DNA of 64,000 bases, taken from the NCBI GenBank assembly GCA_033980235.1, contig CM067070.1:3506978-3570977 (forward strand), in the 5' to 3' direction. Every line of letters starts with the position of its first letter. Positions within the stretch are counted from its first letter, which is position 1. The notes under the pieces were generated by a model. It ran no database searches and was not told the origin of the DNA. It worked only from the letters and a program-made list of their open reading frames with translations. Origin of the DNA: Diadema setosum. Lineage: Eukaryota; Echinodermata; Echinoidea; Diadematoida; Diadematidae. Position numbers and translations under genes: made by a program. This document shows positions 12,377 through 24,637 of this stretch, in pieces.

Positions 12377-13441
12377 CTGGAAAGAGCAAAGTAAGCACAT
12401 ATGAGTGGACATAAATTTATCTTATTGTCGAAAATAATTTTCGATGTTCTATCAACCTTTGTCAATCAAATATTATGATCATATCAAAAACAATCAAGGA
12501 ATGATAAAGTGTTCAAATGTTTTAGTCATAATAATGACATCATTATTTTATTACATAAATCCTTTCCGAAATAAGATTCATTTAACACCATTTTATTGTG
12601 TTCAATAAATACGGCTCGTCATAATATCAACTTGTATAATTTCTACACTGGTTATTTCATTTGTATTAAAACAATGCTTCCCATCATAAGATTTATTATA
12701 AATGTGCAGGTGCAACTCAGCTTGAATTTACGTTATTAAACAATATTGAAATGTTTGACAATATTTTTCCCAAGACAAATCACTGGAAAGACACAATAGC
12801 AGAATTATGCTTAAATCACTTGCATAACTATGTACAGGTGTTATTTGATAAAGTTGTAAATGTTTGTCTGGATTTTACAAGGTATTCCTTTAATTTGTTA
12901 GATGTTATAGTGACGCCAGTATTCTTTGTCGTGCTCTCGTGTGTTGATTTTTAAATCCCATTTCTTCCTGCCTTTTAACTCATTTTGTCCAAGGACAAGC
13001 TTAAGACATTTGATTGAACTGGAATTATGATGTTTTGTGTTTTAACAAGATATAGCTGCATTACTAGTGACCTAAATGGTTCGCCAACTGCTGAAGTGAC
13101 GCTTTACAAAATCATCATTACATCAATGTCCCGTCAGCAAATTTTCAATTTCAATTTCAATTCAATTTTGGTTTTACTAAAATCATCAAATACAGTCCGA
13201 AAACTAACCTATTTTTTTTTTTACTTCAAACTTAACAGTAGGGAGACATAAGGAGAAAATAAAAACAAACCAAGTACACACTTTACACAACAACTGATTC
13301 ATATTGACAACCCCCACCCAATAGAAAAGAATACCAAAAATACCGACAAAACAACTAAATAATGCTATGGACACCATGAGTAATACCTTTCACTCTGTTA
13401 GTGAAAGAAATAATATAAATGAAAACAGTATAATAGCTTGC

Positions 13442-13541
13442 GTGATACAATTCCAATGTCGGTTCATGCTTCTGCTGAATGACGTCATAATCGCATCTCT
13501 TTGCTGGCTCCATTTCCCAACAGCTGGTCCTTATAGAGTAT
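13442..13541 (-). CDS. RTK-like gene 2, kinase subdomain X-XI exon
   Basis: A 100-bp exon with acceptor ggcctag. The donor is gcaagc, a GC donor, where gene 3 has gtaagc. The peptide shows YSIRTSCWEMEPAKRC, the conserved C-lobe CW(x)6R core of tyrosine kinases, followed by YDVIQQKHEPTLELYH. About 11 of 33 residues differ from gene 3. The frame joins correctly to both neighbours. GC donors are used at a low rate in animals, so this alone does not disable splicing. Confidence 0.68.
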
Positions 13542-13828
13542 CTAGGCCGGGAACAGAAGTAAACAACAAGAAGCTCCGTGACTCAAAACTATAAAGTGTC
13601 GAATTTAGACAGACTCGGTACAGGACACCAGAAATCTATGAAAATTCTAGTCAACGAACACAGGTAAAAACATATAAACTCACACACAAACACACGCACC
13701 TAAGTACAAGCTCACACACGCTCAAAGACTCGCACACAGACATGCAAGTTACGGGCACACATACAAACAGACACACACATTATATCGAATCCACTTGAAA
13801 AGTGAAAGTGAAGGTATAAAATACTCAC

Positions 13829-13925
13829 AATTCTTGACCACAGTGAGAAGGGCGTGGCATCTTGTAACCCTTGGTAACCTGCTGCTTCACCATGTCCATC
13901 GTCATTTTGGGATATGGTCTTGCTC
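13829..13925 (-). CDS. RTK-like gene 2, kinase subdomain IX-X exon
   Basis: A 97-bp exon with acceptor ctatccaag and donor gtgagt. It encodes ARPYPKMTMDMVKQQV then TKGYKMPRPSHCGQEL, which matches the RTK segment after subdomain IX (PYP..., GYRM.RP..C...L). It differs from gene 3 at only two positions. The upstream exons expected in gene 3 order (activation segment, catalytic loop) are absent between here and the leader at 16.5 kb, so this gene is probably truncated and perhaps a pseudogene, although these three exons stay open. Confidence 0.7.
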
Positions 13926-14000
13926 CTTGGATAGAGGAAGAAAAGACAGCAGAGGAAAGGAAGATACATGCCACCTGGATATCATGTAACAGTTTCTGTT

Positions 14001-16420
14001 TTCTATGTATTTACAGTAGTTGATGTATAATTTGGCGTAATAATCTTTCCTCTATTAGCGCTGGCTCGTTCACAGTCATTGTAAGTTACGTGTCTCAAAG
14101 TATAGTTTTTGAATATCCATGTTGTCACTTGAATTTCTGTCTAAGAATTAGGATATGAATCTGTTTATGGAGCACCTGGAGTTCTCAAGTTGCCTTGAAA
14201 TGATTTCATGAGCTTGCGAAAGCAATGCAGAACGTTTCGATGCAAATGTCACAAATCAGGCCTACGATGTACGGCTGTGTGTGCATGTTAGCAACAATGT
14301 GATCATGGTGATGATGCAAACTTTCATGAATGTAGATCAATTCAGCTCGATTGAGAAATACACTTTTCGACTCAGATTATGTTTCTTTGACAGCCAAAAT
14401 AAAAAGATGTTGATGACTGAAGAATTACAAAGAGATACCCAGGATTTTCTTTCATTTTGTTTTTGTTTTTTGGGCTTGAGCCTGCAGAGAAGTGAAGATA
14501 TATATAAGACATGAGTTATGTTCGCAGACGAGATTTATGAAAGTTGCCACTTGATTTCACATTCAACTGCGGATTGAAAATAATTATAAACCAATTTATC
14601 CAATGAAAACGACAAAGTACAGGGAATGATAAACTGACCTTGCACTAATGTATATAGAGAAATGTATAGTGAGGTGATTGCCCAATAACTTAGAGAGCAA
14701 GACCTTGTTTCGGTGGTAACTATCTATAGAAAATGGGTAAATATTTGCCTGATTTATTGTGCAAATGAGGTATTAGAGGTCTGTTGTTTAGTAATTGCAG
14801 TTATTTTTTGTATCTCTTAATCACAACAGGAATCATTAGCAGGTCTTGATGTAATAGCTGTTGGATGTTGTGAAACATATTCATATATTGCGGCAGTGCG
14901 TTGTAGAATGTCGAAACCTGCCTGGTCTACGGCCTCTTGAATACCAATGTGCAAACATATTTCCGTAAGTGTTATTCGGTTCTTATTTATTGATTGATTT
15001 CAATACAAGATTTACCTCTGACTCATCAACTTAGGTTTTGATATGATAACTATAATGATTCAAATTCATATATCGCGGAAATGTGTTGTAAAATCTTGAA
15101 GCCTGTCATAGTATAGCCGCTTGCACATGAATTTTCATACGTAATTGCAAATATTGTTATTCCTTTATTCCAGTACATGTACTTGATTTTCCTCGGACTC
15201 TGATGACACCATAATTACACACATTGTTGGACCGATAGCATATCTATTTTTCACTACGCCATGGTACATTTTGATACCAAAACTTTCTCTTAGGAGAAAA
15301 ATATGTTAAGAAAACGGAAATTATTTGCATAATTCATTATGCAAATGAGATGCGTGTTCTATTTCAATACTTGAAGTTGGTTATTGTATCTCTCTATCAC
15401 ACTAGGAATCGTGAACCGGTCTTGATACAATGATAACTGTCATCAGAATTATGACTTAGATTCATATATTGCGGCAATGCGTTGTATAGAATAATAATAG
15501 ATCCCTGCCGGTTATGTATCCTCTTGTATACAAATTTGCATAGATATTTGCAGAAGTGTTATTCAATTCTTTTGAATTGATTGATTGCAGGACTCAATTT
15601 TGATTGGACCCCGACGACACTAGGCACTTTTTGTTTCCCCGATTAAAAACAGAAGTGAACAAGTAGGTAATATAGGCCCTACATGTGCATATGCGGTAAT
15701 GCATTGCTTTATAAGCGGTAACCCCTAATTTGCAAATTTCACTTCTTAATTTGCATATATAAGTGATTGGTATGAACAACTGATAACCGAGCTATTGTCT
15801 CTGCACCTTAATTTCTGAAAGTATTACTATTTCTGCATGTCTATGTAAATTTTGTGAAAATTATATCATCGAAACACCTTTAAAAGCAATGGATTGGTGG
15901 CCATTTTGTTTACGCAAATTAGATGGTCTTAGACTCAAATTTCCGCTTGGGAACCGAAATTTTTGGATTCAGCGTACTTTAATTATACAAAATAGACCGG
16001 TTCCCAACTTTTACTATAAAAAAAAAAAATGCCTCTAACGGTCATATTTTCCCCCAAATCCCTAGACTCTATCAAAACTATTGTAGAAAAATGCATCTTG
16101 AGCGATACGCAAATTGTCCTTTTGTTTAGTTGCGGTAGAACTTACAAACATCTACGTTAATATTTTCATTTTTCATTTTATCAGGTTGATCATAGGACTT
16201 AGGCACACTACTTCTCTTCCTCCTTTTTTGTTGTAGAATCTGTAATTGAATGCAGCCTGAATTGACCTGCCATTGCGTAGCTCTGTGCTATTTCACCACT
16301 TTATAATAGTACATTGTATACGCAAGTCAAAAAACAAGTATTCGATAAATGATCCAACAAAACTGCGCCTCCGTAAAATACAACAGAGGCAACAAACTCT
16401 GAATCCATGTTGGAAAAAAA
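14001..16420. other. Between gene 2 exons and leader: diverged repeats, no exons
   Basis: The Ig, transmembrane and N-lobe exons should lie here if gene 2 were intact; I find none. Instead there are diverged repeat units sharing ATTCATATATTGCGGCAATG and ACAGGAATC...GGTCTTGAT blocks at about 14738-15050, 15060-15230 and 15316-15650. The rest is AT-rich with no recognised feature. Confidence 0.55.
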
Positions 16421-16429
16421 AAAACATCG

Positions 16430-16708
16430 AAAAGAAAAAAAACACGTTTTAGTGTGCAAGCAATTTGCAATATAATGGTTATAGAGAATAGAGATTCAGG
16501 CAGGGTCTTCTGAAAATAATTAGTAGCAAGCTGTAACTTACCTTTGATGACTTATTTGTTGTTACAGAGTGTCCCACTGGATAAACCACACTGCTTTCTT
16601 CACAGGTAGTTCAATGAAACATCGACAAGGAAGCAAGACACGCTCTGAGGCTCAGCGGGCTGCACACTATCGATAACAAATCTGTCGGAAATATCCGATA
16701 ATGCAGCA
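16430..16708 (-). promoter_or_regulatory. Gene 2 leader exon and promoter, interrupted
   Basis: Matches the gene 1 leader region: the donor (CATCAAAG then gtaagtt, exon end at 16542), GGAAGCAAGACACG, CTGAGGCTCAGCGGGCTGCA and CACTATCGATAAC. The match breaks at 16709 where a hAT-like element begins, resumes at 19411-19428, breaks again for a second element, and resumes at 20765-20790 with GCCCTCTCGTGACGATGAG. The upstream promoter is therefore split by about 4 kb of inserted DNA. Whether it still drives transcription is unknown. Confidence 0.6.
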
Positions 16709-19410
16709 CAGAGCCTTCTATTACTGAGTTTGGCCAACCCTGTTATGGGTTTTTCTATCTACGGTGCCCATTTTTTTTTTTTTTTTTTTGCAAAGAGATT
16801 CTATTATGTAATAGAGTAAGCCCTCACCATTCAGTGCGTACAAATGAAAACGGGGCCAATTGAATAGTGGTGCGCCCGCACGAAAGAGGTTGACTACTAG
16901 AAACACGTGGTACCCTCGCGAATGCTCGACTTCTCGACCACTTTCAAGATTCAAGATTCAACTTTACTTTCACTTCCATCAAACAGACATTATATACATA
17001 GCATATGTACAGGATATTTGTAATACTTGCAGAACGTAATTTGACAAGGTACATATGAAAATGAGAAGTAGATGCAATTACATCTTTGTTAATAATATAT
17101 ACATAAAGCGTATAATACAACTAAGGATGAGGATGGAAGTGGAGGGTCCCATTAAGAAGCATAGCTTGTACGATATGGGACCTTCAGAAAATACACAAGA
17201 CAGCAATGTAAAACAAAATAAAACGAACCGATGTCAACTGACATCAAGATGATTGGGAAGGGAAAAAGAAAGAAAAGAAAAAAAAAAAAGAGAAGAGAGA
17301 GAGAAAAAAAAAAGGGGGGGGGGGGACTACATCACGTGCCATCGTGGACGCAAGCAATCTAGATTCCATAATGTAAAATAAGTGATGGAATACAAGCTGG
17401 ATGGAATATAATGCAAAACATTTTTTATACGTAATTACGTTGGTAAGAATGCAGGAGAAAGAGAGAATAACACATCGTTGTATTTAGAACACAGACAGGA
17501 ACATAATAAGAAGGAGGACTTGTGTAAAAAAAGAATGATGACTTGACTGAGATGATAGAGGGAATCTAACTCGGTTGGATGTTGTAAGATTTCAATAAAA
17601 ATTATTTTAATTTATTCTTGAAGGAGTTTAGAGATTGAGCTGTTGTAATATTGTTGTGAAGTGAATTCCAACACTTTGGCCCATCGTAGATGAATGTGTT
17701 TTGAGCCAACAAAGTTCTCAGAGATGGCAAATGGAAGTCATTTGATCGCCGTGTTGGATAGTTGTGAACGGATTGATTTCTTTAAAACATTGTTTCAAAT
17801 ATGTTTGGAAGATTATTTTTGTTATTATTATACATAAATTGTCCTAGATTAAACAAATACAAATCATTAATTTTCAATATTTTATGCTCATAAAATAGTA
17901 GGTCAGTATGGGACAAAAATGCAGTATGGTTGAGGGGTCTAGATATCGCGCACGAAAATTTGAAATGCTCTTATAATAGAAGTTATTCCATAATCGTACC
18001 TGAATTTCTCAATGAATATCACGAAAATGCAGAAAAATCACCTCCCAGAATCTCCTGATGATACGATGACGGAGTAGTGCGCTGTCGCCGTTTGTATGTC
18101 GGACTTTTTTTTATGCGTTCACCTTCTCGGGGTATGTAAAGATCGCGCAGCTGCCCTATGTAGTTTCATGCGTGAAAGTGTCTGCCCCTCTCTGCGGCTG
18201 AACGTGCTTCGGCTTTCGTAGAATATCATAAACGATCGATCGAACAAAATACGAATTCTATCGGCTACGATCATACGAATGAGACAAGCGAGACGACACG
18301 TCTTGGCTACAACATCCTTAAAAAAAGATTTTAAGCTAAGGTAGGTAAATTGTAACGTAAAAAATTGGAAATTTAGTGAAAAATTTGTTCCAAAAAATTG
18401 GAAATTTAGTGAAAAATTTGTTTGAAATCTAAATTTCTTACCTGCTTCCTTCTCATTTTTAGCGGTTGTCAGGTATGTTTATTCCATGGGCGTATCGGCA
18501 AATTTTGCGCTTAGTCTTACGCGTATTAATGCTTGCTATACGCAGTTACGCTATGCGCGATCATTACGTCCCTGCGCGAGACCTGGTACCCTTACTATAT
18601 GACATATGACACGGAGTGATTTCTTTTGCAATACAAGTAATTTATCTGAAAACGTTGTCTATGTATTTCCCCACGCGAGAATACCGTAATTTAAATATTG
18701 CAATATTAAGGATGAATTTTAAGGATGAATTTTAAGGATATTAAGGATGAAATGGCAATATTAAGGATGAATTTAACTTTGCTAATGGCGGCTGGTCGTT
18801 CAATTGGTCCCGCTTCTATATGCGAACGAGCACTCTATTACATTATAGAACCTAATTGGTGGGCGCAAGGCGGGCACAAAATGGCGCCTGTGTTTAAGTT
18901 GGCCAAACTCTGTAGGGCTCACACCTGCTGCAATGTAAATAAAATGGACTGTCCCAGACCCCTTCACAAATTCGTACCAAAGATACCAAAATAAATGAAG
19001 AAAAAAATTGATTAAAAATCAATGATGCGGTTTGGCAAAAAAAACTGAATAGCTGTAGATATTGAGTATGAATTTCTCTACAAACTGCAATCTGGTTGGA
19101 AGATGAAAGCTTTTCTGATAGAATTTGAGGGGACTATAATTCATTGGGTACGTGTACGGAAAATAGGTGATTTTTTGAGTGACAAGAACTCGTAGTCTGG
19201 CTTTGCGGACCCTTGGACAGAATTTGAGCAGAAGAACCCACCCTGAAAATTTGATGGATGAAAGGGTATATCTCACTTATCCAGGTTAGTGAAGCTGAAA
19301 CACCTCATTTCTCCCAGCTATTTTACACATTTTTTTTGTTAATTTGAATTTTATCACACTTCTCTATGAGGAATTATTTACCCGTGTGAGCCCTGTAATA
19401 GAAGGCTCTG
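16709..19410. mobile_element. hAT-like non-autonomous element in the gene 2 promoter
   Basis: Ends CAGAGCCTTCTATTAC and GTAATAGAAGGCTCTG are perfect inverted repeats, flanked by the 8-bp duplication ATGCAGCA (16701-16708 and 19411-19418). CAG-starting ends with an 8-bp duplication are the hAT signature. The inverted repeat extends inward (16709 to about 16900 against about 18770-18914), once a nested element at 18915-19393 is removed. No transposase frame is visible. The inside holds a G-run near 17316, a 33-bp direct repeat pair at about 18358-18421 and T-rich tracts. Confidence 0.85.
18915..19393. mobile_element. Element nested in the hAT right end, TGTA duplication
   Basis: Ends GGGCTCACAC and GTGTGAGCCC, flanked by TGTA at 18911-18914 and 19394-19397. 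Removing it together with one TGTA restores a right terminal repeat matching the left one of the host element almost base for base, which proves the nesting. No coding potential; the superfamily is not assigned. Confidence 0.8.
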
Positions 19411-19428
19411 ATGCAGCAGTCAAGACAT

Positions 19429-20764
19429 TGGGCCGAATGCATAAAACAAGCAATTGCTTGTAATCAATTGCTTCAAGCAAAAGCACAAGCTCGTCTAGCA
19501 AAAGGTCTAGCTCAAGCAATTGCTTAAATCCATATGCATAACCTTGTGCTTATGCTAATACCTTTTGCTTGTCCCGCACACGCAATTGAGTATATGAATA
19601 TAAGAACGACCCAAGTCCATGGAAGACCATTTCCAGTAAACTAAAAAAAACCTTCATATCTTTTTTGTTTGTCCAATAATATTCTTTTTAAATGTGATGG
19701 GAAGGCAACATTGTATATACAAATTAGAACATATATATATATTATTATGATAATTAACATTAACATTAATTGTGGAGAGGCCATTTTGTGTGATGGACTT
19801 GGGTCGTTGTTTGATTCATATGCATGATATTCTGCTATAGAGATGAGAGGACGAGAGAGGGCGCTATAATATGAATGTAAGAATGACCCTTGAAGTCCTT
19901 CATTCTTACATTCATATAAGATTTAACTCATTTATTTCAGGCACTTCCGGGGGTAATTAGGATTTATCATTTATACACAAGACGAGTCCATGCATAAGCT
20001 ACAATTTCCCATGTCAAACTGAATTTGGCCAAAAATTGGACTTGGGTCGTTCTTATATTCATATACTCAATTGCTTGTTGCGTTTTCAACAAAAGGGACG
20101 TCACGCCTGTGCGAACACAAGAACAAAGGCGAGTGTGGCAGCATGTATTTGAAATGGCATGTCTGTGTGGAAACATTTCCTGACATAGCAGAAGAGGTAT
20201 TAAATGCACACACAGACACATACACACACACGTATTACTGGCCGATTCCCATCACTGCAGCTTATAGTAGCCCGGATCTGCCAGATCGCACGCGGAGTGA
20301 GGTCTCCTTCCTCTCCACCGAAGTCAGACATCCTACCTGTTTTTTCATCACATTTTGCGTGCTAACCACTGGAAATTCCTGTTGTTGAAATGAAAAAAGT
20401 TTCTTACACTACCTATGAGTAATTTCTTGTAGATTTATACCACTCCTTCACAAGTGTGGTCTTTCTTTCATAAATATGAAAAGGATCCTTAAAAGGGTAC
20501 GTTCCGGTTAAGCAAAAGCTCAAGCTCATTCTACAGAGCTTGGAAAATCGCAAGCAATTGCTAGCAAGAACTAGCAAAAGGTATGTTTTATGTATACGTT
20601 TTTAAGCAAATGCTTGGTCTCTAAGCAATTGCTTGCGGGCAGCAAGCAATTGCTTGTGCTTGCTAGCAAAAGCTTCTGCTCGCAAGCAATTGCTTGTTTT
20701 TATGCATACGGATTTGAGTAAAAGGCTAGCACAAGCAATTGCTAGCGTTTACGCATTCGGCCCA
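19429..20764. mobile_element. AT-flanked element rich in AAGCAATTGCTTG palindromes
   Basis: Ends TGGGCCGAATGC and GCATTCGGCCCA with AT on both sides, in a host site still readable in gene 1 as GACATCGCCCTCTCG. The outer arms repeat palindromic words such as AAGCAATTGCTTG and GCTAGCAATTGC many times. The 2-bp AT duplication resembles that described for ISL2EU-type elements; that is only a suggestion. A second element (19587-20071) is nested inside. A 105-codon frame at 20071-20388 has no recognised domain. Confidence 0.7.
19587..20071. mobile_element. AACGACCCAAGTC inverted-repeat element, copy 2
   Basis: The best preserved copy. AGTATATGAATATAAGAACG at the left is mirrored at the right, with CAATTG at both borders (19583-19588 and 20068-20073), compatible with a target duplication although CAATTG is itself a palindrome. 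Internal inverted motifs form a hairpin around 19870-19920. It is nested in the AT-flanked element. Confidence 0.8.
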
Positions 20765-20835
20765 ATGCCCTCTCGTGACGATGAGGCAGACAGTCTAAGT
20801 GATATCTAGAAAAGTTCGTGGCAGTAGGGGGAACA

Positions 20836-21178
20836 TACAGTCAGACCATTATGTTATGTTACTCCCGCACGCAGTGCGCACGGGGCTGCTTCGTGCGGCT
20901 GCGTGCGGTTTCGCACGGGTGCGTGCGGCTCCGTGCCATTTCGGACGGCCTCGTGCGGGTGCGTGCGCTTCTGTACGCCCCCGTGCGACCCCGTGCGACC
21001 TCGTGCGCCTTCGTGCCCCCTCGTGCGCCCCCGTGCGGCTGCGTGCCAGTCAGTGCGCCTCCGTGCGGCTGCGTGCCACCGTCGAGTGCGTACTAATTGG
21101 CACGGTACCGTGCGAGGTGTTGGCACGGTACCGTGCGTGGTGTTGGCACGCTACCGTGCGAATCCGTGCGAATCCAGC
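20836..21178. repeat. 10-bp CGTGCG array, copy 1
   Basis: A unique head (CAGTCAGACCATTATGTTAT) leads into about 19 or more units of ten bases with core CGTGCG or its complement CGCACG and two variable bases on each side, kept in strict 10-bp register from about 20891 to 21080. Three longer units of type GGCACGGTACCGTGCG follow at 21100-21165. The GC content is far above the surroundings. A second copy in opposite orientation lies at 40440-40774. Long open frames in several registers result from the repeat and are not called as genes. Confidence 0.85.
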
Positions 21179-21296
21179 ATCCTGCTAGTCCCGATGCGGG
21201 ACTCTTTTCTTTTTTCTCACTCTCTCATCATTGGCGGTAGCGCGAGGTCTTCTCGATCGCATCGCGCGAGTCCACTAAGCCCCCCCCCCCCCCCAA

Positions 21297-21338
<42 letters not shown>
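21179..21338. repeat. Simple repeats: C-run, A-run, (GA)n
   Basis: Noncoding sequence ending in a C-run, an A-run and a (GA)n tract from about 21280 to 21337, directly against the next inverted-repeat element. Confidence 0.8.
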
Positions 21339-21342
<4 letters not shown>

Positions 21343-21374
21343 CTTTGGCGTAACATGAGATTTTCAAATAGGGT

Positions 21375-21417
<43 letters not shown>

Positions 21418-22015
21418 GTGCATTTTACGTACAACTCGGGCTCAGTAAACAGTCACAACTGCCGCACCGAATTTGCTGCGTTCATCTATTCTACAAATCA
21501 TTTATGGGGCCGATATTACTGGAATTATACCCCTTCACAGAATTTAAAGATGTTGAAATCCCTATCCTGAATGTTTTCACTTCATATTTTACTATTTTGA
21601 ATTAGATAAGATAGGTGCAAATTGACCCCATGTGTACGATCTTTTCATCGCACACGGCGATCTCTGTACAGTCCCACATATAGAGATGCGCGTAAGTTCT
21701 CCACAGAAGAACCTATGGCGAAACGCTGCACAATACTACACATAGTACATTGCAGTCTGAATGCTAAGTATACACTGTATAAATCTTGATAGAATACGCG
21801 TCCGTGTGGGAAACAACTACTGTAGTACTGATCAAGCGAGGCTATGCGAGTCGAGTCGCAAGCTAGATCTCTCCTTCGTACATCCGATATCCCCAGAGCC
21901 GTTTCCACTTTCGGGATTTTGCGATCGTGATCGCAATCAACAAGATACTTGATATCGATAGCAAAAAAAAAAAATAACAAAGAAAGTAGGGTCGGGTGTG
22001 TTACGCCAATACAAC
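21339..22015. mobile_element. TTGGCGTAAC inverted-repeat element, copy 1
   Basis: Left end GTTGCTTTGGCGTAAC, right end in reverse GTTGTATTGGCGTAAC. A long T-run sits 30 bp inside the left end. The inside is colinear with the copy at 32629-33349, for example GATATCCCCAGAGCCGTTTC and AAGATACTTGATATCGATAG. No transposase. It carries the uninterrupted version (empty site) of the hairpin inserted in the second copy at 33107. Confidence 0.75.
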
Positions 22016-22451
22016 AATTTTTTTTTTTTTTTGGGGGGGGGGGCCTCGGAAAAAAAAAAAGATCTACACGGGGTCTCCTCTCTTGAAAAAAAAAAAAAAA
22101 CACACACGCACACATTCATTGTCCTTTCTGATATTCCCCCAAAGCCTTGAAATATATGTAGAGCTTACACATTGTCGTAAGCAGAAGCAGAAGGATAGGT
22201 CTGTATATCAACAGTTTCCGTCTCGAAAGTTTTGTAATCTTGGCAAAATACTGACAACTATACTAGATTGCTATAGAAGAGAGCGAAGTCATATGTGGAT
22301 TTAAAACGTTTCATGTGATGACTTATGGACCAACATGCCCCTTTGATAATGATCAGAATCAGAAGGCTACGACTTTTCACAAAGGAGCAAGTGCGCTGTT
22401 AGCTGTCGTGCTTGAAACAAAACACGGGCATTATACATGTATATCTATATT

Positions 22452-22455
<4 letters not shown>
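22016..22455. other. Unassigned intergenic stretch
   Basis: T/G and A runs, then AT-rich DNA up to the (TA)n cluster. No gene recognised. Confidence 0.4.
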
Positions 22456-23810
<1,355 letters not shown>

Positions 23811-23872
23811 ACGTTCAGCGGTATGTTAACCTTCCGGTTAACCATAGATGAAGCATTCCCCCATCTTGCCTC

Positions 23873-23913
<41 letters not shown>

Positions 23914-24128
23914 CACATCAAACATTCAGTGCATGCGACCTTACACCCAACAGACTCAGAGATGGACTGTATACACCAGTGTATGACCTTCTCACGGTCG
24001 GCATCGCTCAGACGTGGCATGGCACGTATAAAAGTATATTAAGTATATTAAGAGTATATTTATAACATAGAAACGACAGAGTACACGTCACTCGCCCTGC
24101 GTTTTTCGATGAGCAAGGAAAATTAATC
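23811..24128. other. Unassigned stretch with (CA)n
   Basis: A (CA)n microsatellite at about 23873-23911. No gene recognised. Confidence 0.5.
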
Positions 24129-24129
24129 C

Positions 24130-24636
24130 AAGAGGCACGCTGACTTCCAGATAATAAAAAAGAGTCACGCCGGCTTTTTCTTTACAAGTTGAGAAAATTA
24201 TACACGAGTCACGTTAGCTTTTACAAGCTGAAAAAAAAAATGATACACGTGTCACGCTGGCTGAAACAAGCTGAGAAAATGATACACGAGTCACGTTGGC
24301 TTAAACAAGCTGAGAAAATAATACACGAGTCACGCTGGCTTAAACAAGCTGAGCCAATCATAAAAGAGTCACGATGGTTTTTACAAGCTGAGCAAATGAT
24401 ACACGTGTTACGCTGGCTTAAACAAGCTGAGAAAATGTTACACGAGTCACTTTGGGCGACAAGCTGAGAAAATGATACACGAGTCACGCTGGCTTAAACA
24501 AGCTGAGTAAATAATAAACGAGTCACGATGGCTTTTACAAGCTGAGCAAAATCCCGGTAATGATACACTTGTCACGCTGGCTTAAACAAGGTGAGAAAAT
24601 GACACACTAGTCACACTGGCTTTTACAAGCTGGCCA
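24130..24636. repeat. 39-bp minisatellite, about 12 units
   Basis: Units of the type GATACACGAGTCACGCTGGC followed by TTAAACAAGCTGAGAAAAT run from about 24190, with degenerate units from 24130. Period 39 equals 13 codons, so frames stay open on both strands (about 92 and 88 codons) with a repeating 13-residue peptide. No start context, flanking exon or conservation supports translation. One unit is shortened near 24440. Confidence 0.85.
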
Positions 24637-24637
24637 A

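Larger units (their letters stand above)
9690..14000. repeat. Segmental duplication copy A (pairs with 48.2-59.5 kb)
   Basis: Colinear blocks pair with copy B: 9745-9990 with 48237-48495; 10010-10100 with 48985-49090; 10360-10620 with 49545-49825; 10625-10700 with 51270-51395; 11660-12110 with 51425-51887; and 12125-14000 with 57070-59520. Order and orientation are preserved, and the three gene exons lie inside. Similarity looks like roughly 75-90 percent by eye, highest in exons. The block covers the 3' end and downstream flank of RTK-like gene 2. Copy A lacks the 5.2 kb insertion and the paired 0.7 kb elements of copy B, but has its own AACGACCC element at 11152-11646. Confidence 0.85.

Noticed and set aside
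20799..21188. Arg/Ala/Cys-rich open frames over the CGTGCG array (also 40259-40762)
   Set aside because: Frames are open in several registers and on both strands because of the 10-bp repeat; unit order is not conserved between copies.
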